A stretch of 64,000 bases of DNA from Aquilonibacter sp963820185. GTDB taxonomy: Bacteria; Vulcanimicrobiota; Vulcanimicrobiia; Vulcanimicrobiales; Vulcanimicrobiaceae. Below, piece after piece: positions 16,294 to 24,475 of this stretch (within the stretch, counting starts at the first letter, position 1; each line of letters starts with the position of its first letter). The notes under the pieces were generated by a model. That model was not told the DNA's origin. It searched no databases and saw only the letters and a list, made by a program, of their open reading frames with translations. The stretch is taken from the NCBI GenBank assembly GCA_963820185.1, contig CAWFYV010000002.1, forward strand, positions 372,001-436,000, read 5' to 3'. The translations under genes and the position numbers were made by a program.

Positions 16294-18020
16294 TGGTTGA
16301 AGTCGATAGCCGTCATCGGCTGCGCGACGGCAAAACCCTGCATATATTTCACGCTGGCGGCGCGACACGCGGCCCGGTCGTCGGCGCTCGCGACGCGTGT
16401 TGCAATCACATCCCAGCCGTAGACGCGGGAGAGCGCAACGATTGCATCCAGCCCCTTGCCGCGCGCACCGCCCGAGGGCAAGAGCGCGCGCGATGGCTTG
16501 ACGAAACGCGCCGAGAGCGACTCGAGCAGCGTGAGATCGAGTTCGGTTTCGCCGAATCCGTCCAAGCCGACATACAGACCGCAGCGCTCGGCCGCTTCGG
16601 CAAAGCCGTGGTATGACTCGAAGTTGGCGAGGAACTTCGACCATTCCAATTCGAGCGCGAGCATCGAGGTGTCGCACCCGCTCGCATCCACCGAGCGAAG
16701 GACGTTGCCTAGAATATCGTCGGAGGCTTGTCCGATGTTGACGTGTATGCGCTGCACGCCCTGCGCGCGCCATTCGTTTGCGCTTGCAAGCGCGCGTCGC
16801 GTCACCCAAGCGTCGAGGTGTTCGATCGACTTTCGAGCGCGTGCCGCCTCCATCGTGATGAACGCCGACTGCACACCATCCTGCGGGTGCAGCGAACGCA
16901 GCAATGCTTCGGCCGCGACAACGGTCCCAGACTCCACTTCGAAGATCGGCTGGAAGCATAACAGAAACTCGCGCGTGAACGCCTCTTCCACCTCGATCGC
17001 GAGCGGTGTCCAATCTTCCGGCGAGTCCCCGGGATTGAACACGCAAAATGATTCGTGCTGCCGTTTGGCTTGGTACATCGCAAGGTCCGCATGATGCAGC
17101 CAATCCTCAACCCCGGTTGCGTGCTCGGGAAAGAATGCGACCCCGACGCTGAGCGAAACCGCACCGCCGCCGTGCACGATCTCCAGATCGCGCACGCTCA
17201 ACGCGAGCCGGGTTGCCGCAGCACACGCTTCCTCGGAACTGCGCACGACCGGGAGAATCACGGCAAACTCGTCACCGCCGATGCGCCCGACAAACTCATT
17301 CGCGCGCAACGCCTCGCGCAGCGTGGTGGCGATCAACTTGAGCACCATGTCGCCGTGCGCATGGCCGAATGAATCGTTGACTCCCTTGAAACCGTTGAGG
17401 TCAATGAACAGCAAGGCCGCGTGCGTTCCGTTGCGCTTCGCGGCCGAGATCGTCTCGCTCAGGCGATTCATCGTCGCCCAGCGGTCGGGAAGCCCGGTAA
17501 CGTGATCGACGAGCGAACGCGGGTCTCCGACGTGCCAGAGCTGGCGAAGCAGTTGCGTGAACACGTCGAGCAGCGTCTCGGCGTCGGCTTCGAAGATCGC
17601 GCGATCGATACGGCTGGTGCGCTCGCCAAGCAGCAAGACCCACTCGCGATCCCCGGCGTACAGCATTGCGCAGAGCGCATCGGCAACGCTCGCAGCGCCA
17701 CGTAGCAGCGTTGTGCCGTGTTCGTGCAGTTCTTGCTCATCGCCCATCTCGACGCGCGCTTCGAGTAGACTCGGGTCGGTCGAGAAGGCGCACTGCATGG
17801 CACCGTTTTGTACTTCGAAAATCGCCGCGACGTCGGCGCCGGTTATGCGTGCGGCCTCTTCGAGCGCCTCCACGATAACTTGTGGCAATTCGGTATCAAG
17901 ACGCTTCAAAAACGAGCGCATTTGAGCGAGACGCTCAACTGCGCGCGCTGCGCCCTGCGACGGTGCGGCATCCCCGCCGTCCACAAAGGACCGAACGAGT
18001 CCAAAGATATCGTCAAACAC
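16254..18020 (-). CDS. GAF-like/GGDEF/degenerate EAL cyclic-di-GMP protein
   Basis: About 588 residues from the GTG at 18020. I prefer this start because a longer frame would run into the gamma-glutamyltransferase gene. An N-terminal GAF-like sensor (about 40-165) precedes an intact GGDEF domain (RIGGDEFAVIL at 246-256), so diguanylate cyclase activity is likely. The EAL domain starts normally (AAEALLR, about 369-375) but loses later catalytic residues. DDFG reads DGFG (487-490), the KID motif reads VKPS, and the 'AEGVE' loop reads ATRVAS. Phosphodiesterase activity is therefore unlikely; the domain may bind c-di-GMP or regulate the cyclase. The protein has no membrane segment. Confidence 0.9.
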   Translation of the reverse strand: MFDDIFGLVRSFVDGGDAAPSQGAARAVERLAQMRSFLKRLDTELPQVIVEALEEAARITGADVAAIFEVQNGAMQCAFSTDPSLLEARVEMGDEQELHEHGTTLLRGAASVADALCAMLYAGDREWVLLLGERTSRIDRAIFEADAETLLDVFTQLLRQLWHVGDPRSLVDHVTGLPDRWATMNRLSETISAAKRNGTHAALLFIDLNGFKGVNDSFGHAHGDMVLKLIATTLREALRANEFVGRIGGDEFAVILPVVRSSEEACAAATRLALSVRDLEIVHGGGAVSLSVGVAFFPEHATGVEDWLHHADLAMYQAKRQHESFCVFNPGDSPEDWTPLAIEVEEAFTREFLLCFQPIFEVESGTVVAAEALLRSLHPQDGVQSAFITMEAARARKSIEHLDAWVTRRALASANEWRAQGVQRIHVNIGQASDDILGNVLRSVDASGCDTSMLALELEWSKFLANFESYHGFAEAAERCGLYVGLDGFGETELDLTLLESLSARFVKPSRALLPSGGARGKGLDAIVALSRVYGWDVIATRVASADDRAACRAASVKYMQGFAVAQPMTAIDFNQWIETSPRIALVV

Positions 18021-18079
18021 CGGCCTTGCTGTTCTTCGTGCTCGGCCGCGACTTTCATGTAAGCGCTCGGTTAATGGGG

Positions 18080-19753
18080 CTAATAGCCTAGCGCGGCCCC
18101 AGACGGGCGGCGCCGATCGGTCCCGCCCTGCAGCATCCCGGTCGCCAGATCGACGACAATCGCCTGAGCCGAGCCCCAAAACGGCACCTCTTCAAACGCA
18201 TAGCCATCGCCGCGAAGCGCCTCGAGCGTCCCGCTGGAAAGCGCATTCGGCTCGTATTGGACGCGGTCGGGCAGCCACTGCATGTGGACGCGCGGAGCGT
18301 CGACTGCACGTTGTGCATTCATCCCGAAATCGTATACGTTCAGGATCGTCTCGAGCGCGATTGTGATAATCCGCGACCCTCCTGGGCTTCCCGTCACCAT
18401 CGCAAGCTTGCCGCCACGCAACACGATCGTCGGGGCCATCGACGAGAGCGGCCGTTTCCCAGGCTGAATATCGTTCATCGCGCCCTGTACCAAACCGAAC
18501 ATGTTCGGCACACCCGGTTTCGACGTAAAATCGTCCATCTCGTCGTTGAGAAAGAAGCCCGTGTCGCCCGCAATGACACTTGCGCCAAACCAATTATTGA
18601 TCGTGTAGGTTACCGCAACCGCATTGCCGGCGCTATCCACGATCGAGTAATGCGTCGTCTCGCCGTTCTCGTGCACGCTGATATTCAAGCCCGGCTTCAC
18701 CTCTGATGACGGCGTAGCACGCTGCGGCGCGATCTCTGCGCGCAACCGCGCTGCATACGCGGGATCGAGGAGCTGCGCGATCGGATCTTGGACGAAGGCC
18801 GGATCGCCGAGATATGCATTGCGATCCGCGTAGGCGCGGCGTTCCGCTTCAACCAAATAGTGCGTCTCCTGCGTGCTGTGCCAACCCCATTGCGCGAACG
18901 GATAGGGCGCTACGATGTTGAGAATCTGACAAAGCGTCACGCCGCCCGAACTCGGCGGCGGCGACGAAATCACATCGAGGCCATGATAATTGCAGTGCAG
19001 CGGTTGCGATTCGTCGACGGTATATTTTGCGAAGTCCTCCATCGAAAGCAGCCCACCGTTGGCCTCGCTCGCCGCAACCACGGCGCGTGCAATCGGCCCG
19101 CGGTAAAATGCGTCGTCGCCATCCTTCGAAATCAGTTCCAGCGAGTGCGCGAGATTTGTCTGCACGATGCGTTGGCCCGCACGCGGCAACGCGCCATCGG
19201 CCATCCAGATCGCTTTTACGTTGGGCTGCGAAAACGTGGACGCGCCGGTATAGCCCTGCGCGGCCGCACCGTTAAATGGAATGAGGTCGCCGTCATCGAG
19301 CACATATCCGTCGCGCGCGAGCGCGATCGCCGGCGCCATAACCCGCGCACGTTGCATCGTCCCATACTCGCTCAATGCACGATTGAGTCCCATCACCGTG
19401 CCGGGCACGCCGATCGCAAGCCATCCGCGAACCGATCGACCCGGCACGACATTGCCCTGCGCATCGAGATACATGTCGCGCGTTGCGCGCAGCGGCGCCT
19501 TCTCGCGAAAGTCGACAAAGCGCTCGCGCCCATCGTGCATGCGAATCAACATGAATCCGCCGCCTCCGATGTTGCCGCAACACGGATCGACGACCGCGAG
19601 CGCGTAGCCAACCGCGACGGCGGCGTCGACGGCGTTGCCGCCGGCCTTGAGCACATCGATGCCGGCTTGCGAGGCGAGGTGTTGTTCGGAGACGACCATG
19701 GCGTGCGGAGCGGTGACGGGGCCGAGCAGGGCGGCTAGGAGCAGAGCGTGCAT
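18080..19753 (-). CDS. ggt: Gamma-glutamyltransferase
   Basis: A 557-residue Ntn-hydrolase that hydrolyses or transfers the gamma-glutamyl group of glutathione and related peptides, normally in the periplasm after self-cleavage. A signal-like N-terminus (MHALLLAALLGPVTAPHA) is present. The processing site is GETTHYSIVD, where the second Thr becomes the nucleophile of the small subunit. SSMAPTIV and GSPGGSRIITI complete the active site, and PSSGGVTL lies in the large subunit. Length and motifs are normal. It stands alone on the minus strand, divergent from the small hypothetical gene before pnp. Confidence 0.94.
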   Translation of the reverse strand: MHALLLAALLGPVTAPHAMVVSEQHLASQAGIDVLKAGGNAVDAAVAVGYALAVVDPCCGNIGGGGFMLIRMHDGRERFVDFREKAPLRATRDMYLDAQGNVVPGRSVRGWLAIGVPGTVMGLNRALSEYGTMQRARVMAPAIALARDGYVLDDGDLIPFNGAAAQGYTGASTFSQPNVKAIWMADGALPRAGQRIVQTNLAHSLELISKDGDDAFYRGPIARAVVAASEANGGLLSMEDFAKYTVDESQPLHCNYHGLDVISSPPPSSGGVTLCQILNIVAPYPFAQWGWHSTQETHYLVEAERRAYADRNAYLGDPAFVQDPIAQLLDPAYAARLRAEIAPQRATPSSEVKPGLNISVHENGETTHYSIVDSAGNAVAVTYTINNWFGASVIAGDTGFFLNDEMDDFTSKPGVPNMFGLVQGAMNDIQPGKRPLSSMAPTIVLRGGKLAMVTGSPGGSRIITIALETILNVYDFGMNAQRAVDAPRVHMQWLPDRVQYEPNALSSGTLEALRGDGYAFEEVPFWGSAQAIVVDLATGMLQGGTDRRRPSGAALGY

Positions 19754-19834
19754 AGGTAGCCGTTTCGCGATGGACCGGTAAAGATTTCCTTGGCGCTGGG
19801 CCGGCGGACGGCTCGGGATGATACGATGGCCCGG

Positions 19835-20149
19835 ATGACCACCTCCTCGGTCCCGGGTTTCGACGTACTTCAGCCCTTCAGCTATGCTGAGACGCCGAAG
19901 ACCCCGACGAGCACCCCGCTCCCGTCAACGAGCCCCTCGACTGAGGCGCTCACCGGCGAGAACCCCTACCAGCAGACGCTCTCGACCCTCAAGAGTTGGC
20001 AAAACGAGGTCCTTCAGCAGAGCCTCGGCGGCAACACGACCGATGCGACGAACGCGCTTTACGCGTCCGCCGGCCTGAGCGCCGATCAATTTGCTAACCT
20101 GGCAACCGAGCTCCAGAGCCTCGGCTCGAGGATCGACACGACCGCTTAA
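19835..20149 (+). CDS. Small hypothetical protein, Thr/Ser/Pro-rich N-terminus
   Basis: A 104-residue protein I do not recognise. It has a low-complexity Thr/Pro/Ser segment (about 20-38), then a helical, Gln/Leu-rich part (NPYQQTLSTLKSWQNEVLQQSL) and a conserved-looking LSADQFANLATELQSLGSRI tail. There is no signal peptide or membrane segment. The start could also be the ATG three codons upstream (19826); no good ribosome-binding site decides between them. It sits between the divergent ggt gene and pnp and could be co-transcribed with pnp. Confidence 0.55.
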   Translation: MTTSSVPGFDVLQPFSYAETPKTPTSTPLPSTSPSTEALTGENPYQQTLSTLKSWQNEVLQQSLGGNTTDATNALYASAGLSADQFANLATELQSLGSRIDTTA

Positions 20150-20174
20150 CGCGGGTCTGCGACTTTATCGGGCA

Positions 20175-20211
20175 GGCCGCTTCCGGCCGCTGCGCGAACC
20201 AAGCTCGGTTC
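20175..20211 (+). promoter_or_regulatory. pnp: Two small hairpins in the pnp leader
   Basis: GGCCG/CGGCC around a CTTC loop (20175-20188) and GAACC/GGTTC around a 6-nt loop (20196-20211), followed by an A-rich stretch before the pnp ribosome-binding site. Leader hairpins are the known target of RNase III/PNPase autoregulation in other bacteria; that role here is inference. They could also end the preceding small gene's transcript. Confidence 0.35.
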
Positions 20212-20249
20212 ATTTAAAAAGCAAAACAGAAGAAAATTAGGAGTTATTT

Positions 20250-22532
20250 GTGCCCGAATCCGTGACCTTAGAGGTCGGCGGGCGCACGATGGTCATTGAG
20301 ACCGGCGAACTCGCGAAGCAAGCCAACGGCTCCGCGCTGATTCGTTACGGCGACCAAAACGTCGTGCTCTGCGCCGCAACTGCCTCGCTCAAACCTCGCG
20401 AAGGCATCGACTGGTTCCCACTCACCTGCGATTTCGAAGAGAAGATGTACGCGGCCGGAAAAATTCCGGGCGGCTACATCAAGCGCGAGGGCCGTCCGCC
20501 CGAGCACGCCGTGCTCAGCTCGCGTCAGATGGATCGTCCGATCCGTCCGCTCTTTCCCGAAGGTTTTCAAAACGACGTGCAAGTCGTCGCAACCGTGATG
20601 TCGGTCGATCCCGAACTCGATCCCGACATCCTCGGTATCTGCGCCGCCGGCGCATCGCTCGCGCTCTCGGACATTCCGTTCGACGGGCCGGTTGCCGGCG
20701 TGCGCGTCGGCCGCGACGAGAACGGCAAGTTCATTGCCAATCCTACGCTTGCGCAGTATGAAACCGGTGGCATGGAGGTCGTCGTCGCCGGCACCGCCGA
20801 CGCGATCATGATGGTCGAAGGCGGCGCGCAAGAAATCTCCGAGGAAGATTTCCTCGGGGCGGTCGAGTTCGCGCACGGCGAAATCAAGAAGATCGTCAAA
20901 GCGATCAATCAACTTGTCAAGAAAGCCGGCAAAGCCAAACGCGAGTATCCGCTCAAGAAGGTTAATGCGGATCTCGACAAGTGGGTGCGCAAGACGTTTG
21001 CGAAGGATGTCGCCAAGGCGATGCGCATCGTCGACAAGCACACGCGCGAAGAGGCCTTCTCTGAATTGACCGTCGCCGCGGCGCTCGAACGCGTCGGCAA
21101 AAAAGACGACGAGATCAAAGAGCTGCTCGACAGCTCGGACACCGCCAAAGAGTTCGGCAAGATCATCAAGACGATGCAAGAGGACGAGTTGCGCGTGATG
21201 GTCGTCGACGAGAAGATTCGTCCGGATGGACGCAAGCCCGACGAGATCCGCCCGATTTGGACCAAGGTGCACTACGTGCCCCGCGTCCATGGTTCGGGCG
21301 TTTTTACGCGCGGACAGACGCAGGTCTTTACCGCCGCGACGCTCGGTTCGACCAGCGACGCGCAGCGGCTCGACGGCATCCTGGCGCTCGAAGACAAGCG
21401 CTACATGCACTTCTACAACTTCCCGCCATTCTCGGTCGGTGAGACGCGCCCGATGCGCGGACCCGGCCGGCGCGAAATCGGCCACGGCGCACTCGCTGAG
21501 CGCGCACTGCTGCCGGTGCTTCCGAAGAAGGAAGACTTCCCGTACACGATGCGTCTGATGAGCGAAGTGCTCGAATCGAATGGTTCGTCATCGATGGCAT
21601 CGGTCTGCGGATCGAGCCTCGCGCTGATGGATGCGGGCGTGCCGATCACCGAACACGTCGCGGGCGTCGCAATGGGCCTGATTCTCAAAGGTAAGGACTA
21701 CACGGTGCTTACCGACATTCAGGGACTCGAAGATGCTCTCGGCGAGATGGACTTCAAAGTCGCGGGAACCAAGAAGGGTATCACCGCGATCCAGATGGAC
21801 ATCAAAGTCCAAGGCATCACGATCGAGATCATGCGCGAAGCGATGGCGCAAGCCAAGAAGTCGCGCTTCTTCATCATCGACAAGCTCACCGAAACGATCG
21901 CCCAGCCGCGTCCGGAACTCTCGGAGTACGCACCGCGGATGATCGTGATCAAGATCGACCCGAACAAGATCAAGGACGTCATCGGACCAGGCGGCAAGAT
22001 CATCAACAAGATCATCGCTGAAACCGGCGTCGAGAAGATCGATATCGAGGACGACGGTACGGTGTTCATCACCTCGCTCGACGGCGCGAGCGGTGAAGCC
22101 GCCAGGCAGTACGTCGAGAACATCACCAAAGACATCAAAGTCGGTGAGATCTACACCGGTACGGTCAAGCGCATCATTCCGATCGGTGCGTTCGTCGAGA
22201 TTCTTCCGGGCAAGGAAGGCCTCGTGCACATCAGCCAACTCGCGCCCGAACGCGTCGCGAAGGTGGAAGACGTGCTCAACCTCGGCGACACGGTGCAAGT
22301 GAAAGTCATGGAGATCGACGGCCAAGGTCGCGTCAACCTCTCACGCAAAGCCGTGATCGCTCCGGGTTCGGAGAACAGCGGCGGCGGACGCGAGAGCCGC
22401 GGCAACGGTGAATTCCGTCCGCAACGCCGCGAGCGCAGCGACGAGGAGCCCGCCGGTGCGATTCCGGCTGGACCCGGCGCACCGCCGACGCGGCGACGCC
22501 GTCGACCGCCGACGCACCGCGACGACGAATAG
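20250..22532 (+). CDS. pnp: Polyribonucleotide nucleotidyltransferase (PNPase)
   Basis: A 760-residue phosphorolytic 3'-5' exoribonuclease of mRNA decay. Two RNase PH-like domains (about 5-210 and 315-540) flank an alpha-helical linker, followed by KH (PNKIKDVIGPGGKIINKIIAETG, about 570-592) and S1 (VGEIYTGTVKRIIPIGAFVEILPGKEGLVHIS, about 631-662) RNA-binding domains. The C-terminus is a Gly/Arg/Pro-rich tail of about 55 residues. GTG start at 20250 with AGGAG upstream. The second PH domain keeps MDAGVPI and the catalytic-side DxxG region (DIQGLEDALGEMDFKVAGT). Terminated by the hairpin at 22543. Confidence 0.97.
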   Translation: MPESVTLEVGGRTMVIETGELAKQANGSALIRYGDQNVVLCAATASLKPREGIDWFPLTCDFEEKMYAAGKIPGGYIKREGRPPEHAVLSSRQMDRPIRPLFPEGFQNDVQVVATVMSVDPELDPDILGICAAGASLALSDIPFDGPVAGVRVGRDENGKFIANPTLAQYETGGMEVVVAGTADAIMMVEGGAQEISEEDFLGAVEFAHGEIKKIVKAINQLVKKAGKAKREYPLKKVNADLDKWVRKTFAKDVAKAMRIVDKHTREEAFSELTVAAALERVGKKDDEIKELLDSSDTAKEFGKIIKTMQEDELRVMVVDEKIRPDGRKPDEIRPIWTKVHYVPRVHGSGVFTRGQTQVFTAATLGSTSDAQRLDGILALEDKRYMHFYNFPPFSVGETRPMRGPGRREIGHGALAERALLPVLPKKEDFPYTMRLMSEVLESNGSSSMASVCGSSLALMDAGVPITEHVAGVAMGLILKGKDYTVLTDIQGLEDALGEMDFKVAGTKKGITAIQMDIKVQGITIEIMREAMAQAKKSRFFIIDKLTETIAQPRPELSEYAPRMIVIKIDPNKIKDVIGPGGKIINKIIAETGVEKIDIEDDGTVFITSLDGASGEAARQYVENITKDIKVGEIYTGTVKRIIPIGAFVEILPGKEGLVHISQLAPERVAKVEDVLNLGDTVQVKVMEIDGQGRVNLSRKAVIAPGSENSGGGRESRGNGEFRPQRRERSDEEPAGAIPAGPGAPPTRRRRRPPTHRDDE

Positions 22533-22542
22533 CAAAAAGAAG

Positions 22543-22572
22543 AAGGGCTCGCAGCAATGCGGGCCCTTTTTT
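22543..22572 (+). terminator. pnp: rho-independent terminator of pnp (GCAA tetraloop type)
   Basis: AAGGGCTCGCA pairs with TGCGGGCCCTT (one G-U pair) around a GCAA loop, followed by six Ts. Almost the same hairpin recurs at 23138 and 26626, and a relative at 24336. Confidence 0.88.
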
Positions 22573-22811
22573 ATTGACGTTTGTATGTCCAGCCGAAATA
22601 GCCTAGGATCGTCGCGATGCAAAGCGGGACCAGCACGAATGACCCCAAGACCGCTCTGCTCCAACTTATGTCGCCGAGCAAAATCACCCGAGTACCAGTT
22701 GTAAACGCCTGCGTCCGCAGCCTTTGCCATTGCATACAGGCCCAGGCCGCAAACTTCGCCGAGAGCAAGGCCAACCGCCCCCGCGAGAATTGTGCGCCAA
22801 ATGCGGCTCAC
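22571..22811 (-). pseudogene. Small two-helix membrane protein, apparent frameshift
   Basis: Starts with GTG at 22811, overlapping the upstream gene's stop as GTGA. The first frame encodes RTILAGAVGLALGEVCGL..., a membrane helix followed by DAGVYNWYSGDF, paralogous to the gene upstream. That frame then runs without sense into the pnp terminator. A second frame over the last ~120 bp encodes a clean helix (AVLGSFVLVPLCIATILGYF) ending KRQ-stop at 22571, exactly before the terminator. The simplest reading is a 75-80 residue two-helix protein with a one-base shift near 22650-22690. Function unknown. Confidence 0.5.
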
Positions 22812-22999
22812 GGCTCGCCCGGATTCTGGCAAACCATACTTCCGCAATACTGGTTGAAGTACAGCGCGTCACCCGTCCTGAACCTGCCGACGTTGTCCGC
22901 GCTCCATTTGTAAACGTCCGAGTCAATGGGACTTCCCACAGCATAGAAAGCCGCACCGCACAGGACACCAACAACGAGTCCCGCGATCGCCACAATCAA
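22808..22999 (-). CDS. Small membrane/exported protein, paralogue of its neighbours
   Basis: About 63 residues. One hydrophobic N-terminal helix (IVAIAGLVVGVLCGAAFYAVG) is followed by SDVYKWSADN and a Cys-containing tail, DALYFNQYCGSMVCQNPGEP. The helix plus 'DxxVYxW' block match the gene downstream, and the tail matches the remnant upstream, so these are tandem copies of one small gene. The start is uncertain: a TTG at 22999 is open, and an ATA codon 12 bp after GAGGTG would add a basic IKRGRG leader typical of signal sequences. It overlaps the next gene by GTGA. Confidence 0.5.
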   Translation of the reverse strand: MIVAIAGLVVGVLCGAAFYAVGSPIDSDVYKWSADNVGRFRTGDALYFNQYCGSMVCQNPGEP

Positions 23000-23026
23000 T
23001 CCACGACCGCGTTTTATCGTAGCACC

Positions 23027-23101
23027 TCACCGGTACCATTGGCTGCCACATGGCATGCTTCCACAACCTGTGTTGAAATTCAGCGCGTCACTACTGGAAG
23101 A
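23027..23101 (-). pseudogene. 3' remnant of the same small-protein family
   Basis: Encodes SSDALNFNTGCGSMPCGSQWYR-stop, matching the C-terminus DALYFNQYCGSMVCQNPGEP of the gene 28 bp downstream at protein and DNA level (shared TGACGCGCTG, TTCAAC and GGAAG blocks). Upstream of this stretch the similarity stops and there is no helix-coding part, so only the last ~24 codons remain. Confidence 0.5.
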
Positions 23102-23137
23102 TGCCAGAGCGACGAATAGTAGCCGACAGATAGAACC

Positions 23138-23168
23138 AAAGGGCTCGCTGCAATGCGGGCCCTTTGTG
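23138..23168. terminator. Hairpin terminator of the GGGCTCGC family
   Basis: AAAGGGCTCGC (23138-23148) pairs with GCGGGCCCTTT (23155-23165) with one G-U pair around TGCAAT. It lies just before the lipoprotein gene at 23202 and beside the small-protein remnant. With A's on one side and T's on the other it could act in either direction. Confidence 0.6.
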
Positions 23169-23201
23169 TTACCATTCGACTGCGGCGGGAGGGCCGATCC
23201 T

Positions 23202-24296
23202 ATGCTTAGCATTCGGATATTTCGCGCTTCCCTTTGCATTGCAGCTGCATGTGTGCTCCTCAACTCGGGCTGCACGGGACAAACGACCGGAACAAACGCG
23301 ATTCCGGTGCAAACGCAAACAAATTCATCACTTCAACCCGACCTCACTCCTCACGGTACGGTCCATCCGGACAGTTGGAATGATGGCAGGAACATCTATG
23401 TCGCGTCGGCTTCAAACGTGCCGTATGAAACGACGATCCTCGTGTTCGGTGCAGCCGCAAACGGGAACGTCGCGCCGATCCGCACGATCCATTCGCCCCT
23501 TTTGAGTGGAAAAGACATCTCAGCGATGGCGGTGGATGCGAGCGGCTATCTGTACCTTTTCGTGCAGACACTGGGACACAACCAAATTATCGTCTTTGCG
23601 CCGCTGGCAAACGGAAACAACGTCCCGGCGGCGCGCGTGATTGCGGGCGATAACACGCGTATGATGGGTGCCGAAGGCATGGACGTCGATGCGTCGGGCC
23701 GCATCTACGTGAGCGAAAACATCGGACTCACCAAAGGTGTCATTCTCGAGTTCGCGCCGCTCGCAAATGGAAATGTTGCGCCATCGGCCTTTATTGCGCC
23801 GTCGCCGCTGTGGCGGGACTTTTGGGGCGTGGAGGCCGGCCAGAGTCATCTCTACATTGCCCAAGCGCTAAGTCAGGGACTGCGAATCGAGATGTTCTCG
23901 AAAGCCGCCACCGGCGTAACGCCGCCGGTGTGCACCATCTCGTACCCCAGCGCAATCCCGTACATCTATCAGGACCTGGCAAAAGGGCCTGACATCTATC
24001 CACTTTGGGCAGCAGTCGAGATTCCGGTGTCCGAGCTAGTCGCATATTCCGATTGCAATTCGACGCCTGTCGGCGTCATTCGCGGACCGAATACCGGCCT
24101 CACCGCGTTCAAATCGGTCAGCGGAATGGCGGTTGACTCGCGAGGCACGCTCTATGAAGTCTCTTTCAACGAGGTACCCGCCGCGATACGCGCCTGGGCT
24201 GTGGGAAATCAGAACGGCAACGTTACCCCAACCACGCTGATTTCAGGCGCGAACACCAACCTCGGAATCCTCACCGCCATCGCTATCGGCCCCTGA
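23202..24296 (+). CDS. Secreted lipoprotein with NHL/beta-propeller-like repeats
   Basis: About 364 residues. Signal peptide with lipobox LLNSGC near residue 22-27, so it is a predicted lipoprotein. The body contains repeats of the type 'ILVFGAAANGNVAPIRTI', 'IIVFAPLANGNNVPAARVI', 'ILEFAPLANGNVAPSAFI' alternating with 'AMAVDASGYLYL' and 'GMDVDASGRIYVSE', characteristic of six-bladed propellers of the NHL/SMP-30 kind. The start is the ATG at 23202, preceded by GGGAGGG; an upstream in-frame extension crosses the terminator hairpin and is not believable. The ligand or substrate is unknown. It is followed by its own terminator at 24336. Confidence 0.8.
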   Translation: MLSIRIFRASLCIAAACVLLNSGCTGQTTGTNAIPVQTQTNSSLQPDLTPHGTVHPDSWNDGRNIYVASASNVPYETTILVFGAAANGNVAPIRTIHSPLLSGKDISAMAVDASGYLYLFVQTLGHNQIIVFAPLANGNNVPAARVIAGDNTRMMGAEGMDVDASGRIYVSENIGLTKGVILEFAPLANGNVAPSAFIAPSPLWRDFWGVEAGQSHLYIAQALSQGLRIEMFSKAATGVTPPVCTISYPSAIPYIYQDLAKGPDIYPLWAAVEIPVSELVAYSDCNSTPVGVIRGPNTGLTAFKSVSGMAVDSRGTLYEVSFNEVPAAIRAWAVGNQNGNVTPTTLISGANTNLGILTAIAIGP

Positions 24297-24335
24297 CACA
24301 GGCCTGATTTAGCTTAAACAGCGGCAAAATGAGGC

Positions 24336-24363
24336 AAAGGGCCCGCGAAATCGGGTCCTTTTT
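24336..24363 (+). terminator. rho-independent terminator of the NHL lipoprotein gene
   Basis: AAAGGGCCCG pairs with CGGGTCCTTT (one G-U pair) around CGAAAT, continuing into TTTTT. It is a divergent member of the hairpin family seen after pnp. Confidence 0.8.
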
Positions 24364-24444
24364 CTCATGCTTTACAGAAAGGCTGAACCCTGGCTGGCTC
24401 GAATTTTCATAAAGACAAGAGCGACTCAGGTCAATCGTTCGCCG

Positions 24445-24461
24445 TAGTGCCTAAGGCACTA
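24445..24461. promoter_or_regulatory. Perfect 17-bp palindrome before the lipoprotein gene
   Basis: TAGTGCCT-A-AGGCACTA, a perfect palindrome ending one base before the AAGGAGG ribosome-binding site (24463-24469) of the gene at 24476. It could be a repressor site or a small mRNA hairpin that hides the ribosome-binding site. Confidence 0.5.
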
Positions 24462-24475
24462 TAAGGAGGCGGCTC

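Noticed and set aside
16294..17103. Upstream extension of the HNH nuclease frame
   Set aside because: Lies within the EAL-coding region of the same strand in another frame and has an Arg-rich shadow composition; only the part from 16293 shows family motifs.
20268..21485. 405-codon open frame antisense to pnp
   Set aside because: Runs fully opposite a strongly conserved gene; its composition (Asp/Arg/His-rich) is that of a codon shadow and it has no recognisable domain.
23055..23201. N-terminal extension of the NHL lipoprotein
   Set aside because: Would place a terminator hairpin inside the coding region and put the signal peptide and lipobox about 50 residues inside the protein.
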